Positions 25,968-33,437 of a stretch of DNA of 64,000 nt are shown here, one piece after another. The notes beneath the pieces were generated by a model, which did no database searches, had not been told where the DNA came from, and worked only from the letters and a program-made list of their open reading frames with translations. The stretch is from assembly GCF_902150045.1 (NCBI RefSeq), contig NZ_CABFVU010000005.1:186001-250000 (forward strand), written 5' to 3'. The position numbers and the translations under genes were made by a program. Origin of the DNA: Chitinophaga polysaccharea (lineage in GTDB: Bacteria; Bacteroidota; Bacteroidia; Chitinophagales; Chitinophagaceae). Positions within the stretch are counted from its first letter, which is position 1. Every line of letters begins with the position of its first letter.

Positions 25968-26738
25968 ATGATGATACTGCAAAATAGAATAGTGCTGATC
26001 ACCGGCGGCGCATCCGGCATTGGCCAGGCCTGCGCACAAACCTACGCAAGGCAGGGCGCTACTGTGGCAGTAGTAGATAAAGACAAGCCCGCATTGCAAC
26101 GTTTGAAACAGCAGATGGGCGCCCCACATATATTCCTGGAAGCAGATCTTAACAGCGGCCCCGCCATAGAACAGGCCATTGACACCATACTCCAAAAATA
26201 CGGACGGCTGAATGCTATCCATAACAATGCAGGCGTTGCAAGTCCTTCGAAACCTTTACATGATACCACCGAAGAAGAATGGGAGCTGGTAATGAATGTA
26301 AATGTACGTGGCATCTATTACACCACCCGTTATGGTATTGCAGCGCTGAAGGCTTCCCGCGGCTGTATCCTCAACACCAGCAGTATGGTGGGGGAAATAG
26401 GGCAGGATAACCATGCCGCCTATGCAGGCAGCAAAGGAGCCGTAAATGCGCTCACCAAAGCCATGGCGCTGGATTATGCGGCAGATGGTATCCGGGTAAA
26501 TGCAGTAGCTCCCGCCGGCGTATGGACGCCCATGCTGCGGCAGTGGAGTAAGGAACAACCGGAACCTGCACGCATCATCCAATACCTGGATAATATTCAT
26601 GCTTTGGGATATTGCCCTGAAGCAGATGAAATTGCCAACGTATGTGCGTTCCTGTTATCAGAACAGGCCCGCTTTGTTACCGGCTGTATTATGCCGGTAA
26701 GCGGGGGAGCAGAACTTGGATATAAACATACCCTGTAA
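25968..26738 (+). CDS. Short-chain dehydrogenase, probable L-fucose dehydrogenase
   Basis: 256 residues, classical SDR. NAD(P)-binding TGGASGIG lies near residues 13-20, NNAG near 85, the catalytic Ser in NTSSMVGE, and YAGSKGA supplies Tyr and Lys. The C-terminal part APAGVWTPML and PVSGGAELGYK closely resembles the corresponding regions of human HSD17B14 (PGNIWTPL and TGGAELGYG as I recall them), an enzyme reported to oxidise L-fucose. With GH29, fuconate dehydratase and a transporter in the same operon, oxidation of L-fucose to L-fucono-lactone is the best reading. A role one step later (2-keto-3-deoxyfuconate dehydrogenase, also an SDR) is the alternative. Confidence 0.87.
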   Translation: MMILQNRIVLITGGASGIGQACAQTYARQGATVAVVDKDKPALQRLKQQMGAPHIFLEADLNSGPAIEQAIDTILQKYGRLNAIHNNAGVASPSKPLHDTTEEEWELVMNVNVRGIYYTTRYGIAALKASRGCILNTSSMVGEIGQDNHAAYAGSKGAVNALTKAMALDYAADGIRVNAVAPAGVWTPMLRQWSKEQPEPARIIQYLDNIHALGYCPEADEIANVCAFLLSEQARFVTGCIMPVSGGAELGYKHTL

Positions 26739-26752
26739 AATAAAAGTGAACG

Positions 26753-28093
26753 ATGAAGAAATTAGCTACTTTCTGTTTGTTGTTACTGGCGCTCCGAAGT
26801 GGGGCGCAAACCAATACACAGCTGGATCCGGGGATCCTTACCAGTAAAAATGTAATGGACCGGTTTATGGATCTGCGGTTTGGCATGTTCATCCACTGGG
26901 GGCCTGTTACGCTGAGAGGCACGGAAATAGGCTGGTCGCGCCACGTACAGGTGCCGGCTGCCGATTACGATACGCTGTACCGCCAGTTTAATCCCGTAAA
27001 ATTCGATGCAGATGAATGGGTGAAAACAGCCAGCGATGCCGGTATGAAATACCTGACCATCACGGCGAAGCATCATGATGGATTCTGCCTATGGCCATCT
27101 GCCTATACAGATTATAATATTATGGCTACTCCCTTTAAGAAAGATGTAGTGGGACTGCTGGCAAAGGCCTGCAAAAAGTATCACATAAAGTTCTGTATCT
27201 ATTACTCGGTGCTCGACTGGCATTACCCTGAATACCCGATAGATAATCCGAATGATACAACGGAAAGGGGAATACGAAAAGACGCGCACATGGAGAAGTA
27301 TGTGACATACATGAAAAACCAGCTGAAAGAACTGGTGAAAAATTATGATCCTTATATGCTGTGGTTTGATGGCCCCTGGGAAAAGCCCTGGACACCGGAA
27401 ATGGCGCTGGATATGTATGTGTATCTCAAAACGCTGAAGAAAGACCTGATCATCAACAATCGCCTGGGCAAAGCATTTTCCGGCACCGGGGCTTCCGGTA
27501 CCGCCTCCTTCCTGGGTGATTACGATACGCCGGAACAGCGTATAGGCGACCTGGATATGAACACACCCTGGGAAACCTGTATGACCATCTGCGAGCAATG
27601 GGCCTGGAAACCTAATGATAAAATGAAATCGCTGCAAACATGTATTCAAACGCTGGCAAAGGCCGCCGGGGGTAACGGCAACCTGTTGTTCAATGTAGGC
27701 CCCCGCCCGGATGGTATGATAGCACCTGAACAGGCAGCGCGTTTAAGGGAAATGGGCGACTGGCTCCGTAAATACGGCGCTGCCATTTACAATACGCATA
27801 GCGGTCCTTATTATCCCAACAGCCAATATGCAGCTACGCGCAATGGCAACAAAATATACCTGCATGTTTTTGATCCTGCACAGCAAAGCATTGAGCTTCC
27901 TGCTATGCCGGGCGTAAAAGTAACCAGGGCATACCTGCTGAAAGGCGCTGCAGTGAAGCTGACTGCAACGGCTGATCAGCTGACTATAACATTGCCGGCA
28001 GCATTACCGGATGCCAACGATACCGTAATAGTATTGGAAACGGATAAACCGGCCATGAGTGTGGCTCCCATAAAAAATGACAAGTTAAAATAA
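26753..28093 (+). CDS. Glycoside hydrolase family 29, alpha-L-fucosidase
   Basis: 446 residues with the signal peptide MKKLATFCLLLLALRSGAQ. GH29 hallmarks are RFGMFIHWGPVTLRG, YLTITAKHHDGFCLW and MLWFDGPW, whose Asp206 is the predicted nucleophile of this retaining family. GGNGNLLFNVGPRPDG closes the barrel, followed by a C-terminal beta-sandwich. GH29 enzymes favour alpha-1,3/1,4/1,6-linked fucose and so complement the GH95 enzyme of the sister operon. The gene starts 14 bp after the SDR and ends one base before the dehydratase: same operon. Confidence 0.95.
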   Translation: MKKLATFCLLLLALRSGAQTNTQLDPGILTSKNVMDRFMDLRFGMFIHWGPVTLRGTEIGWSRHVQVPAADYDTLYRQFNPVKFDADEWVKTASDAGMKYLTITAKHHDGFCLWPSAYTDYNIMATPFKKDVVGLLAKACKKYHIKFCIYYSVLDWHYPEYPIDNPNDTTERGIRKDAHMEKYVTYMKNQLKELVKNYDPYMLWFDGPWEKPWTPEMALDMYVYLKTLKKDLIINNRLGKAFSGTGASGTASFLGDYDTPEQRIGDLDMNTPWETCMTICEQWAWKPNDKMKSLQTCIQTLAKAAGGNGNLLFNVGPRPDGMIAPEQAARLREMGDWLRKYGAAIYNTHSGPYYPNSQYAATRNGNKIYLHVFDPAQQSIELPAMPGVKVTRAYLLKGAAVKLTATADQLTITLPAALPDANDTVIVLETDKPAMSVAPIKNDKLK

Positions 28094-28094
28094 G

Positions 28095-29336
28095 ATGATC
28101 AGTAAGATAGTTGTAAAAGATGCCCGGTTCCCTTTAACAGGAGGCGCCGGTAGTGATGCCGTGCATCAGAACCCCGTATATTCATACACGGTAGCCTGCC
28201 TCTATGATGACAAAGGCAACTGCGGCACTGGCCTGGCCTTCACTTTAGGGGCAGGTAATGAACTGGTATGTGCTGCCGCCAGGTTTTATGGCGAACAGCT
28301 TATAGGCAGGGAGCTGACGGAAGTAATGGCTTCTTTCGGCGACTGGTTTAAACAACGCTCAGATGAGCAGCAGTTCCGCTGGCTGGGACCTCACAAGGGA
28401 GTGGTGCACCTGGCGCTGGCAGCAGTTACCAACGCCTGCTACGATCTGTGGGCCAAACAGCAACAGGTGCCTTTATGGAAACTGTTGCTTGATCTCACAC
28501 CAGAACAGGTAGTGAGCACACTGGACCTGTCGTACCTGGAAGAGGTGCTGCCGCGGGAAGAAGCCATCCGTATGTTAACGGAGATGCAGGATTCAAGGGC
28601 TGCGCGGGAAGGCGTGCTGCGCACCGGTTACCCGGCATATGATACCTCGGCCGGCTGGTTCAATTACCCCGATGAGCAACTGGAAGCCAATTGTAAACGT
28701 GCATTGGATAATGGCTTCCGGGCACTGAAATTAAAAGTGGGCGCAAAAGACCCGGAAACGGATATACGAAGAGCGCACATTGTAAGAAATGCAGTTGGCG
28801 ATGAGATCAAAGTAATGGTAGATGCCAACCAGCAATGGAATCTGCCGCAGGCAATTGCTATCGGTAAAAGACTTGCAGCTATCAATCCTTACTGGATAGA
28901 AGAGCCCACGCACCCCGACGATGTGCTGGCGCATAAAACACTGGCCGATGCGCTGAACCCGGTGAAACTGGCGCTGGGCGAACATGTACCCAACAAAGTG
29001 ATCTTTAAGAATTACCTGCAAACCGCCTGCGCGGGCTTTATACAGGTAGATGCCGTTAGGGTGGGAGGCGTAAGTGAGTTTATTACCGTAAGCCTGCTGT
29101 GTAAAAAGTTTGGCGTACCGGTGGTTCCGCATGTGGGCGATATGGGGCAGCTGCATCAGCACCTGGTGTTGTTCAATCATATTGGAATGGGACATGAAGC
29201 ATTGTTCCTGGAGCATATTCCGCACCTGCGTAAACACTTTGTTCACCCCGCATCGATCACCAGCGGTTTTTATCAGACACCTCAAACACCGGGCAGCAGT
29301 TGTGATCTGCTTGCCCTTAATACTTTCCCGGGATGA
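28095..29336 (+). CDS. L-fuconate dehydratase (enolase superfamily)
   Basis: 413 residues, mandelate-racemase subgroup of the enolase superfamily. K212/K214 lie in LKLKVGA. Metal ligands are D243 (MVDANQQW), E269 (WIEEPT) and E296 (LGEHV), and the catalytic His346 is in PHVGD. The N-terminal capping domain contains WLGPHKGVVHLALAAV and LTPEQVV, features of the FucD clade rather than of other acid-sugar dehydratases. The reaction is L-fuconate to 2-keto-3-deoxy-L-fuconate. It is slightly shorter than characterised homologues at the C-terminus. The stop overlaps the transporter start (ATGA). The lactonase that should feed it is not encoded in this locus. Confidence 0.93.
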   Translation: MISKIVVKDARFPLTGGAGSDAVHQNPVYSYTVACLYDDKGNCGTGLAFTLGAGNELVCAAARFYGEQLIGRELTEVMASFGDWFKQRSDEQQFRWLGPHKGVVHLALAAVTNACYDLWAKQQQVPLWKLLLDLTPEQVVSTLDLSYLEEVLPREEAIRMLTEMQDSRAAREGVLRTGYPAYDTSAGWFNYPDEQLEANCKRALDNGFRALKLKVGAKDPETDIRRAHIVRNAVGDEIKVMVDANQQWNLPQAIAIGKRLAAINPYWIEEPTHPDDVLAHKTLADALNPVKLALGEHVPNKVIFKNYLQTACAGFIQVDAVRVGGVSEFITVSLLCKKFGVPVVPHVGDMGQLHQHLVLFNHIGMGHEALFLEHIPHLRKHFVHPASITSGFYQTPQTPGSSCDLLALNTFPG

Positions 29337-30955
29337 TAGCTACTACAGATATTATCATCAGCATTGGCTACGTGGCCCTGATAGTGGGACTGGGCTTCTG
29401 GGCAGGACTATCCGGCAGGAAGAATGATTCGGCGGCGGGAGAGTATTTCCTGGCCGGTAAATCGCTTCGATGGCCCATGATAGGCATGGCATTGTTTGCT
29501 ACCAATATTTCCTGTTTGCACCTGGTGAGCCTTGCCCAGAGCGGTTTTGATACGGGGCTGCTGGCAGGCAACTTTGAATGGATGGCTGCCTTCACACTGA
29601 TATTGCTGGCGCTTTTCTTTGTGCCGTTTTATATCCGTTCCGGCGTGGCTACGCTGCCTGATTTCCTGGAGCGGCGTTACAACCGGGCTTGCCGCGACTG
29701 GCTGGCGGTGGTGTCTGTGGTATCGGCGGTGGTGATCCATATTGCATTTTCTTTCCTGGCCGGTGGCATAGTGTTGGAAACCTTGTTTGGTATCAATATG
29801 TTTACCAGCATTATTCTTATTGCAGTGGTAACCGGGGCTTATACGATAGTAGGTGGGCTCAGGGCAGTAGTGGTAACGGAAGCCGTGCAAACAGTAGTAC
29901 TGCTTACGGGTGCGGTGATCATCACGGTATTGTCGTGGTGGAAAGTGGGGGGCTGGCAACCGGTGATGCAGGTATTACAGGAAGGACAGCAGCTGGATAA
30001 GCTTTCCATGCTGCATCCGGCTGGCGATCCCAATGGCCTGCCCTGGTACGCGGTGTTCCTGGGTTATCCTGTGATTGGTATCTGGTACTGGTGCGCGGAT
30101 CAGACCATTGTACAGCGCGTGCTGGGTGCAAAAGATGAAAATCATGCACGTACCGGGGCTTTGTTCTGTGGCTTTATAAAAGTATTGCCTGTTTTTATTT
30201 TTATTCTCCCCGGGTTGCTGGCGTATGTGCTATACAAACAGGGCCACCTGGACCTGGAAGTATTGCGGCAGGCCAACGGGCAGCTGCATACAAAAGGGAT
30301 CTATTCAGTGATGATCACGCGGTTGGTGCCAACGGGGCTGGTGGGCGTGCTGGTAGCTGCATTGTTGTCCGGTCTCATGAGCCAGATCTCCGGGGCGCTG
30401 AACTCTATTGCCACCCTGGTAAGCTACGACCTCTATAAACGGAACCGCCCGGAGGCAACAGATAAACAGCTGGTGAAAACGGGCCGTATAGCGGCTGGTT
30501 TGGCGCTGGTGTTGTCGATAGGGCTCTTACCCTTACTGAACAGGTATGAAAGCCTTTTTAATGGCATTAATGATGTTATATCACATATTGCGCCGCCTAT
30601 CACCTGCGTATTTTTATTAGGCGTGTTCTGGAAAAAGGCATCCTCCCTTGCGGCGCAGTATACTTTATGGATAGGTTCTGCATTGGGGGCAGCCGTATAT
30701 CTTACCGGTAAACTTTACCCGGTTAATATCCCGCCGCTGATGGTGGCATTTTACCTGTTCATGATTTGCGTGGTATTACAGGTGGTATTGTCGTTTGTAT
30801 TCCCGGTACAGCATACGGCTGAAAGCAAAGGCCTTTACTGGGAAAGCCCGCTGGCGCCGTTGCGGGTAAAAGGATGGCCGGGCCTGGCTAATTATAAAGT
30901 ATTGTCTGCCGCTTTACTATTGGTGATGGCAGTGCTTTATTGGTGTTTCAGGTAA
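29333..30955 (+). CDS. Sodium/solute symporter (SSS family), probably for fucose
   Basis: 540 residues with about 13-14 membrane helices. SSS-family features are LAGKSLRWPMIGMALFATN, the helix-2 region, TLPDFLERRYNR and LSGLMSQISGALNSIATL with sodium-site serines. Related carriers transport glucose, galactose, inositol or sialic acid. Last gene of the fucose operon (four-base overlap with the dehydratase), so L-fucose or fuconate uptake is inferred. A second, FucP-like carrier is encoded at 36697. Confidence 0.92.
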   Translation: MIATTDIIISIGYVALIVGLGFWAGLSGRKNDSAAGEYFLAGKSLRWPMIGMALFATNISCLHLVSLAQSGFDTGLLAGNFEWMAAFTLILLALFFVPFYIRSGVATLPDFLERRYNRACRDWLAVVSVVSAVVIHIAFSFLAGGIVLETLFGINMFTSIILIAVVTGAYTIVGGLRAVVVTEAVQTVVLLTGAVIITVLSWWKVGGWQPVMQVLQEGQQLDKLSMLHPAGDPNGLPWYAVFLGYPVIGIWYWCADQTIVQRVLGAKDENHARTGALFCGFIKVLPVFIFILPGLLAYVLYKQGHLDLEVLRQANGQLHTKGIYSVMITRLVPTGLVGVLVAALLSGLMSQISGALNSIATLVSYDLYKRNRPEATDKQLVKTGRIAAGLALVLSIGLLPLLNRYESLFNGINDVISHIAPPITCVFLLGVFWKKASSLAAQYTLWIGSALGAAVYLTGKLYPVNIPPLMVAFYLFMICVVLQVVLSFVFPVQHTAESKGLYWESPLAPLRVKGWPGLANYKVLSAALLLVMAVLYWCFR

Positions 30956-30984
30956 ATGCAGCATTAAATTTCTATTTTTGCGGA

Positions 30985-31332
30985 ATGAAAGAACAACTGA
31001 CTACTTTGCTTAACGGATTAAAGAATAATTCACGCCCGTTCAAAGAGGTATTGGAGTTTATAGATACTTACTATCAACATCAACCAACCGCTTTTAAAAA
31101 TGGGGAAACGTATAATGAGGCTACTCAAAACCAGGGAAGCGCCAGGGTTTTTGCTTTTGCACAGCTGAATAACCTGGAGAAGGAAGACACGCTTCAATTA
31201 TTTGCCGAACATTATCAATCTGTATTAAATAATCCAGGGGGAACTGATCATCAGAATATCAGGCAGTTTATGATCCATGGCTGGCCTGGAATAAGTTTTG
31301 AAGGGCAGGCCCTGCTGGAGAAACAGGCGTAA
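30985..31332 (+). CDS. HopJ type III effector-family protein
   Basis: 115 residues from the ATG at 30985; an in-frame start at 30940 lies inside the transporter gene and is rejected. The sequence FKEVLEFIDTYYQHQPTAF, GETYNEATQNQGSARVF, FAEHYQSV and FMIHGWPGISFEGQAL is that of the HopJ family, widespread in non-pathogens and of unknown function despite its name; no type III system is present. A TATTTTTG -7 box ends four bases before the ATG, suggesting its own, nearly leaderless transcript. A strong bidirectional terminator follows. Confidence 0.88.
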   Translation: MKEQLTTLLNGLKNNSRPFKEVLEFIDTYYQHQPTAFKNGETYNEATQNQGSARVFAFAQLNNLEKEDTLQLFAEHYQSVLNNPGGTDHQNIRQFMIHGWPGISFEGQALLEKQA

Positions 31333-31336
31333 AAAT

Positions 31337-31378
31337 AAAAAGGCAAGGCCATTCATTTTGAGATGGCCTTGTCTTTTT
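31337..31378. terminator. Bidirectional terminator
   Basis: AAAAAGGCAAGGCCAT and ATGGCCTTGTCTTTTT pair over 16 positions (one G-T) around a 10-nt loop, with A and T tracts on both sides. It lies between the convergent HopJ-like and DUF2625 genes. Confidence 0.88.
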
Positions 31379-31389
31379 ATTTTTACCGC

Positions 31390-32067
31390 TTAATGTCCTA
31401 ATTGCTCCCGCAGGTCCATTTGCAGGGACCATACTTCTTCCACCGGCACTGCTTTTTTGCTTACGTTGTTAATGTCTTTTCCTTCTTTGGAAAAAAGAAA
31501 TGGCACAAAGCTGAATGCCTGGTTACCGTTTATTGCGGCTACATCTTCACGCCAGCCTTTCCAGCGGAATGCGCTATAAAATCCTTCGATATCGCCGGAG
31601 CAGCAGAAGGAAATAAAATCGCTGTAGCTGATCTCCATGTTTTCCCATTCCAGTGTATCCGGCGCAAAGTAAAACACGCTGCCAATGCCTTCCTGTGCGG
31701 CAATGCCGCCGGCATTGATGGCGAAGAAACCACCGGTCACATCATCTGCAATTAGTAAAAAGCCGGGCTGCTCACCTGTTTGGCTATACGATTTTCCCTC
31801 ATTCCAGCCGGGCAGGGTACGGTCCAGTTTTTCATGGCCTGAGCCCAGTACCCGGATCCATCCATGGTCTACCAGCAGGCCGCCGCTTTCATAAATAATG
31901 GCGCCCATAGGGGAGCGGGTGGTTACCTGGGTTTGATACAAAGCCTGCTCTGCACGGGCGCTGTCTTTCGGAAGGATTTCTATCTGATTCTTACCATCTT
32001 TGATCCATTCCTTTACCAGGTTCCAGCCTGGTTCTTTGGTGTTGATCAGTTCATTAACAGGTTTCAT
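31390..32067 (-). CDS. DUF2625 protein
   Basis: 225 residues, cytoplasmic, no signal. The family is recognised by MKPVNELINTKEPGWNLVKE, LVDHGWIRVLGSGHEKLDR, FLLIADDVTGGFFAINAGG and VFYFAPDTLEWE; it is sometimes described as SMI1/KNR4-like in fold. The function is unknown; members often occur as single genes in Bacteroidota and enterics. It is bounded by strong terminators on both sides, so it is monocistronic. Confidence 0.88.
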   Translation of the reverse strand: MKPVNELINTKEPGWNLVKEWIKDGKNQIEILPKDSARAEQALYQTQVTTRSPMGAIIYESGGLLVDHGWIRVLGSGHEKLDRTLPGWNEGKSYSQTGEQPGFLLIADDVTGGFFAINAGGIAAQEGIGSVFYFAPDTLEWENMEISYSDFISFCCSGDIEGFYSAFRWKGWREDVAAINGNQAFSFVPFLFSKEGKDINNVSKKAVPVEEVWSLQMDLREQLGH

Positions 32068-32078
32068 CTTTGCAAATT

Positions 32079-32129
32079 AAATAAAAAACGCGGGTGAACA
32101 GTAGGTGTGTTCATCCGCGTTTTTTATTT
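32079..32129 (-). terminator. Long-stem terminator of the tail-fibre-like gene
   Basis: Two 22-base arms (32079-32100 and 32108-32129) pair fully except for one G-T, around the loop GTAGGTG. A/T tracts lie within the stem, 14 bp past the stop codon of the minus-strand gene ending at 32143. Confidence 0.85.
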
Positions 32130-32142
32130 AAAGGGAAGATGA

Positions 32143-33216
32143 TTATTTTATTTTACGCTTTAGTTCTTCAATTTCTTTTTGCTGTTGAATGAGATACAAG
32201 GTGAGCTCTTCTACTTTTTGTAACAGGAGCTTGTTCATTTCTCCGATATCCACTCCATTTTCTTTTACTTCTGCTGCGGTGGGGATTTCGGGAAGATGAC
32301 CATTTTTTGTGATGAAGCTTTCCACTTCCTGTAACAGAGGAAGTTTGTATTCCGGGTGGAAAACAAAGTCGGCCCAGTTGGCTTGTTGTGTAACTTTTAT
32401 ACGGCGTGCGCCGATAGTGCCTTCTACAGCCAGTTTGTAGTTATTCGGTGTTGTTGTGCCAATGCCTATGTTGCCACTATTGGTGATTACCATGTGATAT
32501 CTTGCTGGGCGTGCCGTGGTGTCTGCCTTTCCCCAGCCATTCGCAGTCCATGCCGGCGCTCCGGCTATTTCCAGTTTTGCGGTGGGAGCAGTTGTGCCGA
32601 TACCTACATTACCAAAAAAGTAGTTAAGTCCACCAAGAGAATAAGTATTACCACTGTACGTACTTCCATTGGTGTTTACATAGTTGTCGATGGAAGTTTT
32701 GAAAGTATTGGATATATTGGTAAGAGGCTCTGTATATGGGAGCGGGCCGGAAGCGGTACCATCATATACCGCTACTTTGTCACTATAACGTGAGCTATAG
32801 GTATAGCTTGTCTGTCCCCGGAGCCAGATAATCATAATCTTTGAATTATTTCCAGAGGTAGCATCTTTCCAACCCGCCACTAATTTATTAAAAGGCATTG
32901 CCGGATTTGAGTATTGCCTGATGTCCGCATCGATAAAATGCGAGCCATGTCCCCAATTGGTGGTGTGGTACCTGAATGTGGCGATAATACTGCCTCTCCA
33001 GCTACCATCAGGACCGTCCCTGTGTACATTGGAGCGCCCTATCTGAAGCTCTGAAGCTTCGTCATAATTCCACGCCGTGTCAGTAAATACCACCGGGTAA
33101 TATTTGTCAATGTCGCCATTCACTACAAAAGTGCCACGAACCTGGGCCTGGGAATGAAAGCTGCACAAGGTTAATAAACAGGCCAATAACAGGCCGGGTA
33201 ACAGGATGAATTTCAT
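32143..33216 (-). CDS. Secreted tail-fibre-like protein with C-terminal coiled coil
   Basis: 357 residues from the ATG at 33216 (MKFILLPGLLLACLLTLCSFHSQAQ, a signal peptide). The N-terminal part (RGTFVVNGDIDKYYPVVF, ELQIGRSNVHRD, RYHTTNWGHGSHFIDADI) looks like a receptor-binding or shaft domain. Two collar-like repeats, NVGIGTTAPTAKLEI and NIGIGTTTPNNYKLAVEG, follow. The C-terminus FHPEYKLPLLQEVESFI, HLPEIPTAAEVKENGVDIGE and a heptad-rich coiled coil ending EIEELKRKIK resemble the chaperone-like end of phage-type fibres found in many Bacteroidota secreted proteins. Trimer formation and surface binding are likely; no phage genes surround it. Confidence 0.82.
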   Translation of the reverse strand: MKFILLPGLLLACLLTLCSFHSQAQVRGTFVVNGDIDKYYPVVFTDTAWNYDEASELQIGRSNVHRDGPDGSWRGSIIATFRYHTTNWGHGSHFIDADIRQYSNPAMPFNKLVAGWKDATSGNNSKIMIIWLRGQTSYTYSSRYSDKVAVYDGTASGPLPYTEPLTNISNTFKTSIDNYVNTNGSTYSGNTYSLGGLNYFFGNVGIGTTAPTAKLEIAGAPAWTANGWGKADTTARPARYHMVITNSGNIGIGTTTPNNYKLAVEGTIGARRIKVTQQANWADFVFHPEYKLPLLQEVESFITKNGHLPEIPTAAEVKENGVDIGEMNKLLLQKVEELTLYLIQQQKEIEELKRKIK

Positions 33217-33302
33217 ATGTATAGGTTTTAAAAAGAAAAACAAAAACACAGGGTTTAAACGATTGTCAAAATAACATTTTAATTTGATCCGGCATAAAAA
33301 AA

Positions 33303-33416
33303 AGGAGGCTGTATCATAAGTAATTTTTACTCGATTTTATTCGGGTACCTGATGGAGAGAATTTTCGTTTACGCAATTCTCAGGACCTTCAGATTACTTT
33401 TGATACAGCCTCCTTC
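33303..33416. repeat. 114-bp imperfect palindrome (MITE-like or terminator-like)
   Basis: The outer 23 bases on each side (33303-33325 and 33394-33416) are inverted copies with one mismatch, starting AAGGAGGCTGTATCA. Inside, GAGAATT pairs with AATTCTC, and parts of GGTACCTGA with TCAGGACC, so the whole element folds. On the minus strand the distal arm is followed by a run of eight T, so it can end the GMC transcript. No clear target duplication flanks it, so a mobile origin is unproven. Confidence 0.7.
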
Positions 33417-33437
33417 ATGAAAAGTTTATTGATTTGT

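Noticed and set aside
30985..31332. Type III secretion effector
   Set aside because: The HopJ family is spread through free-living bacteria, and no secretion genes or virulence context are present.
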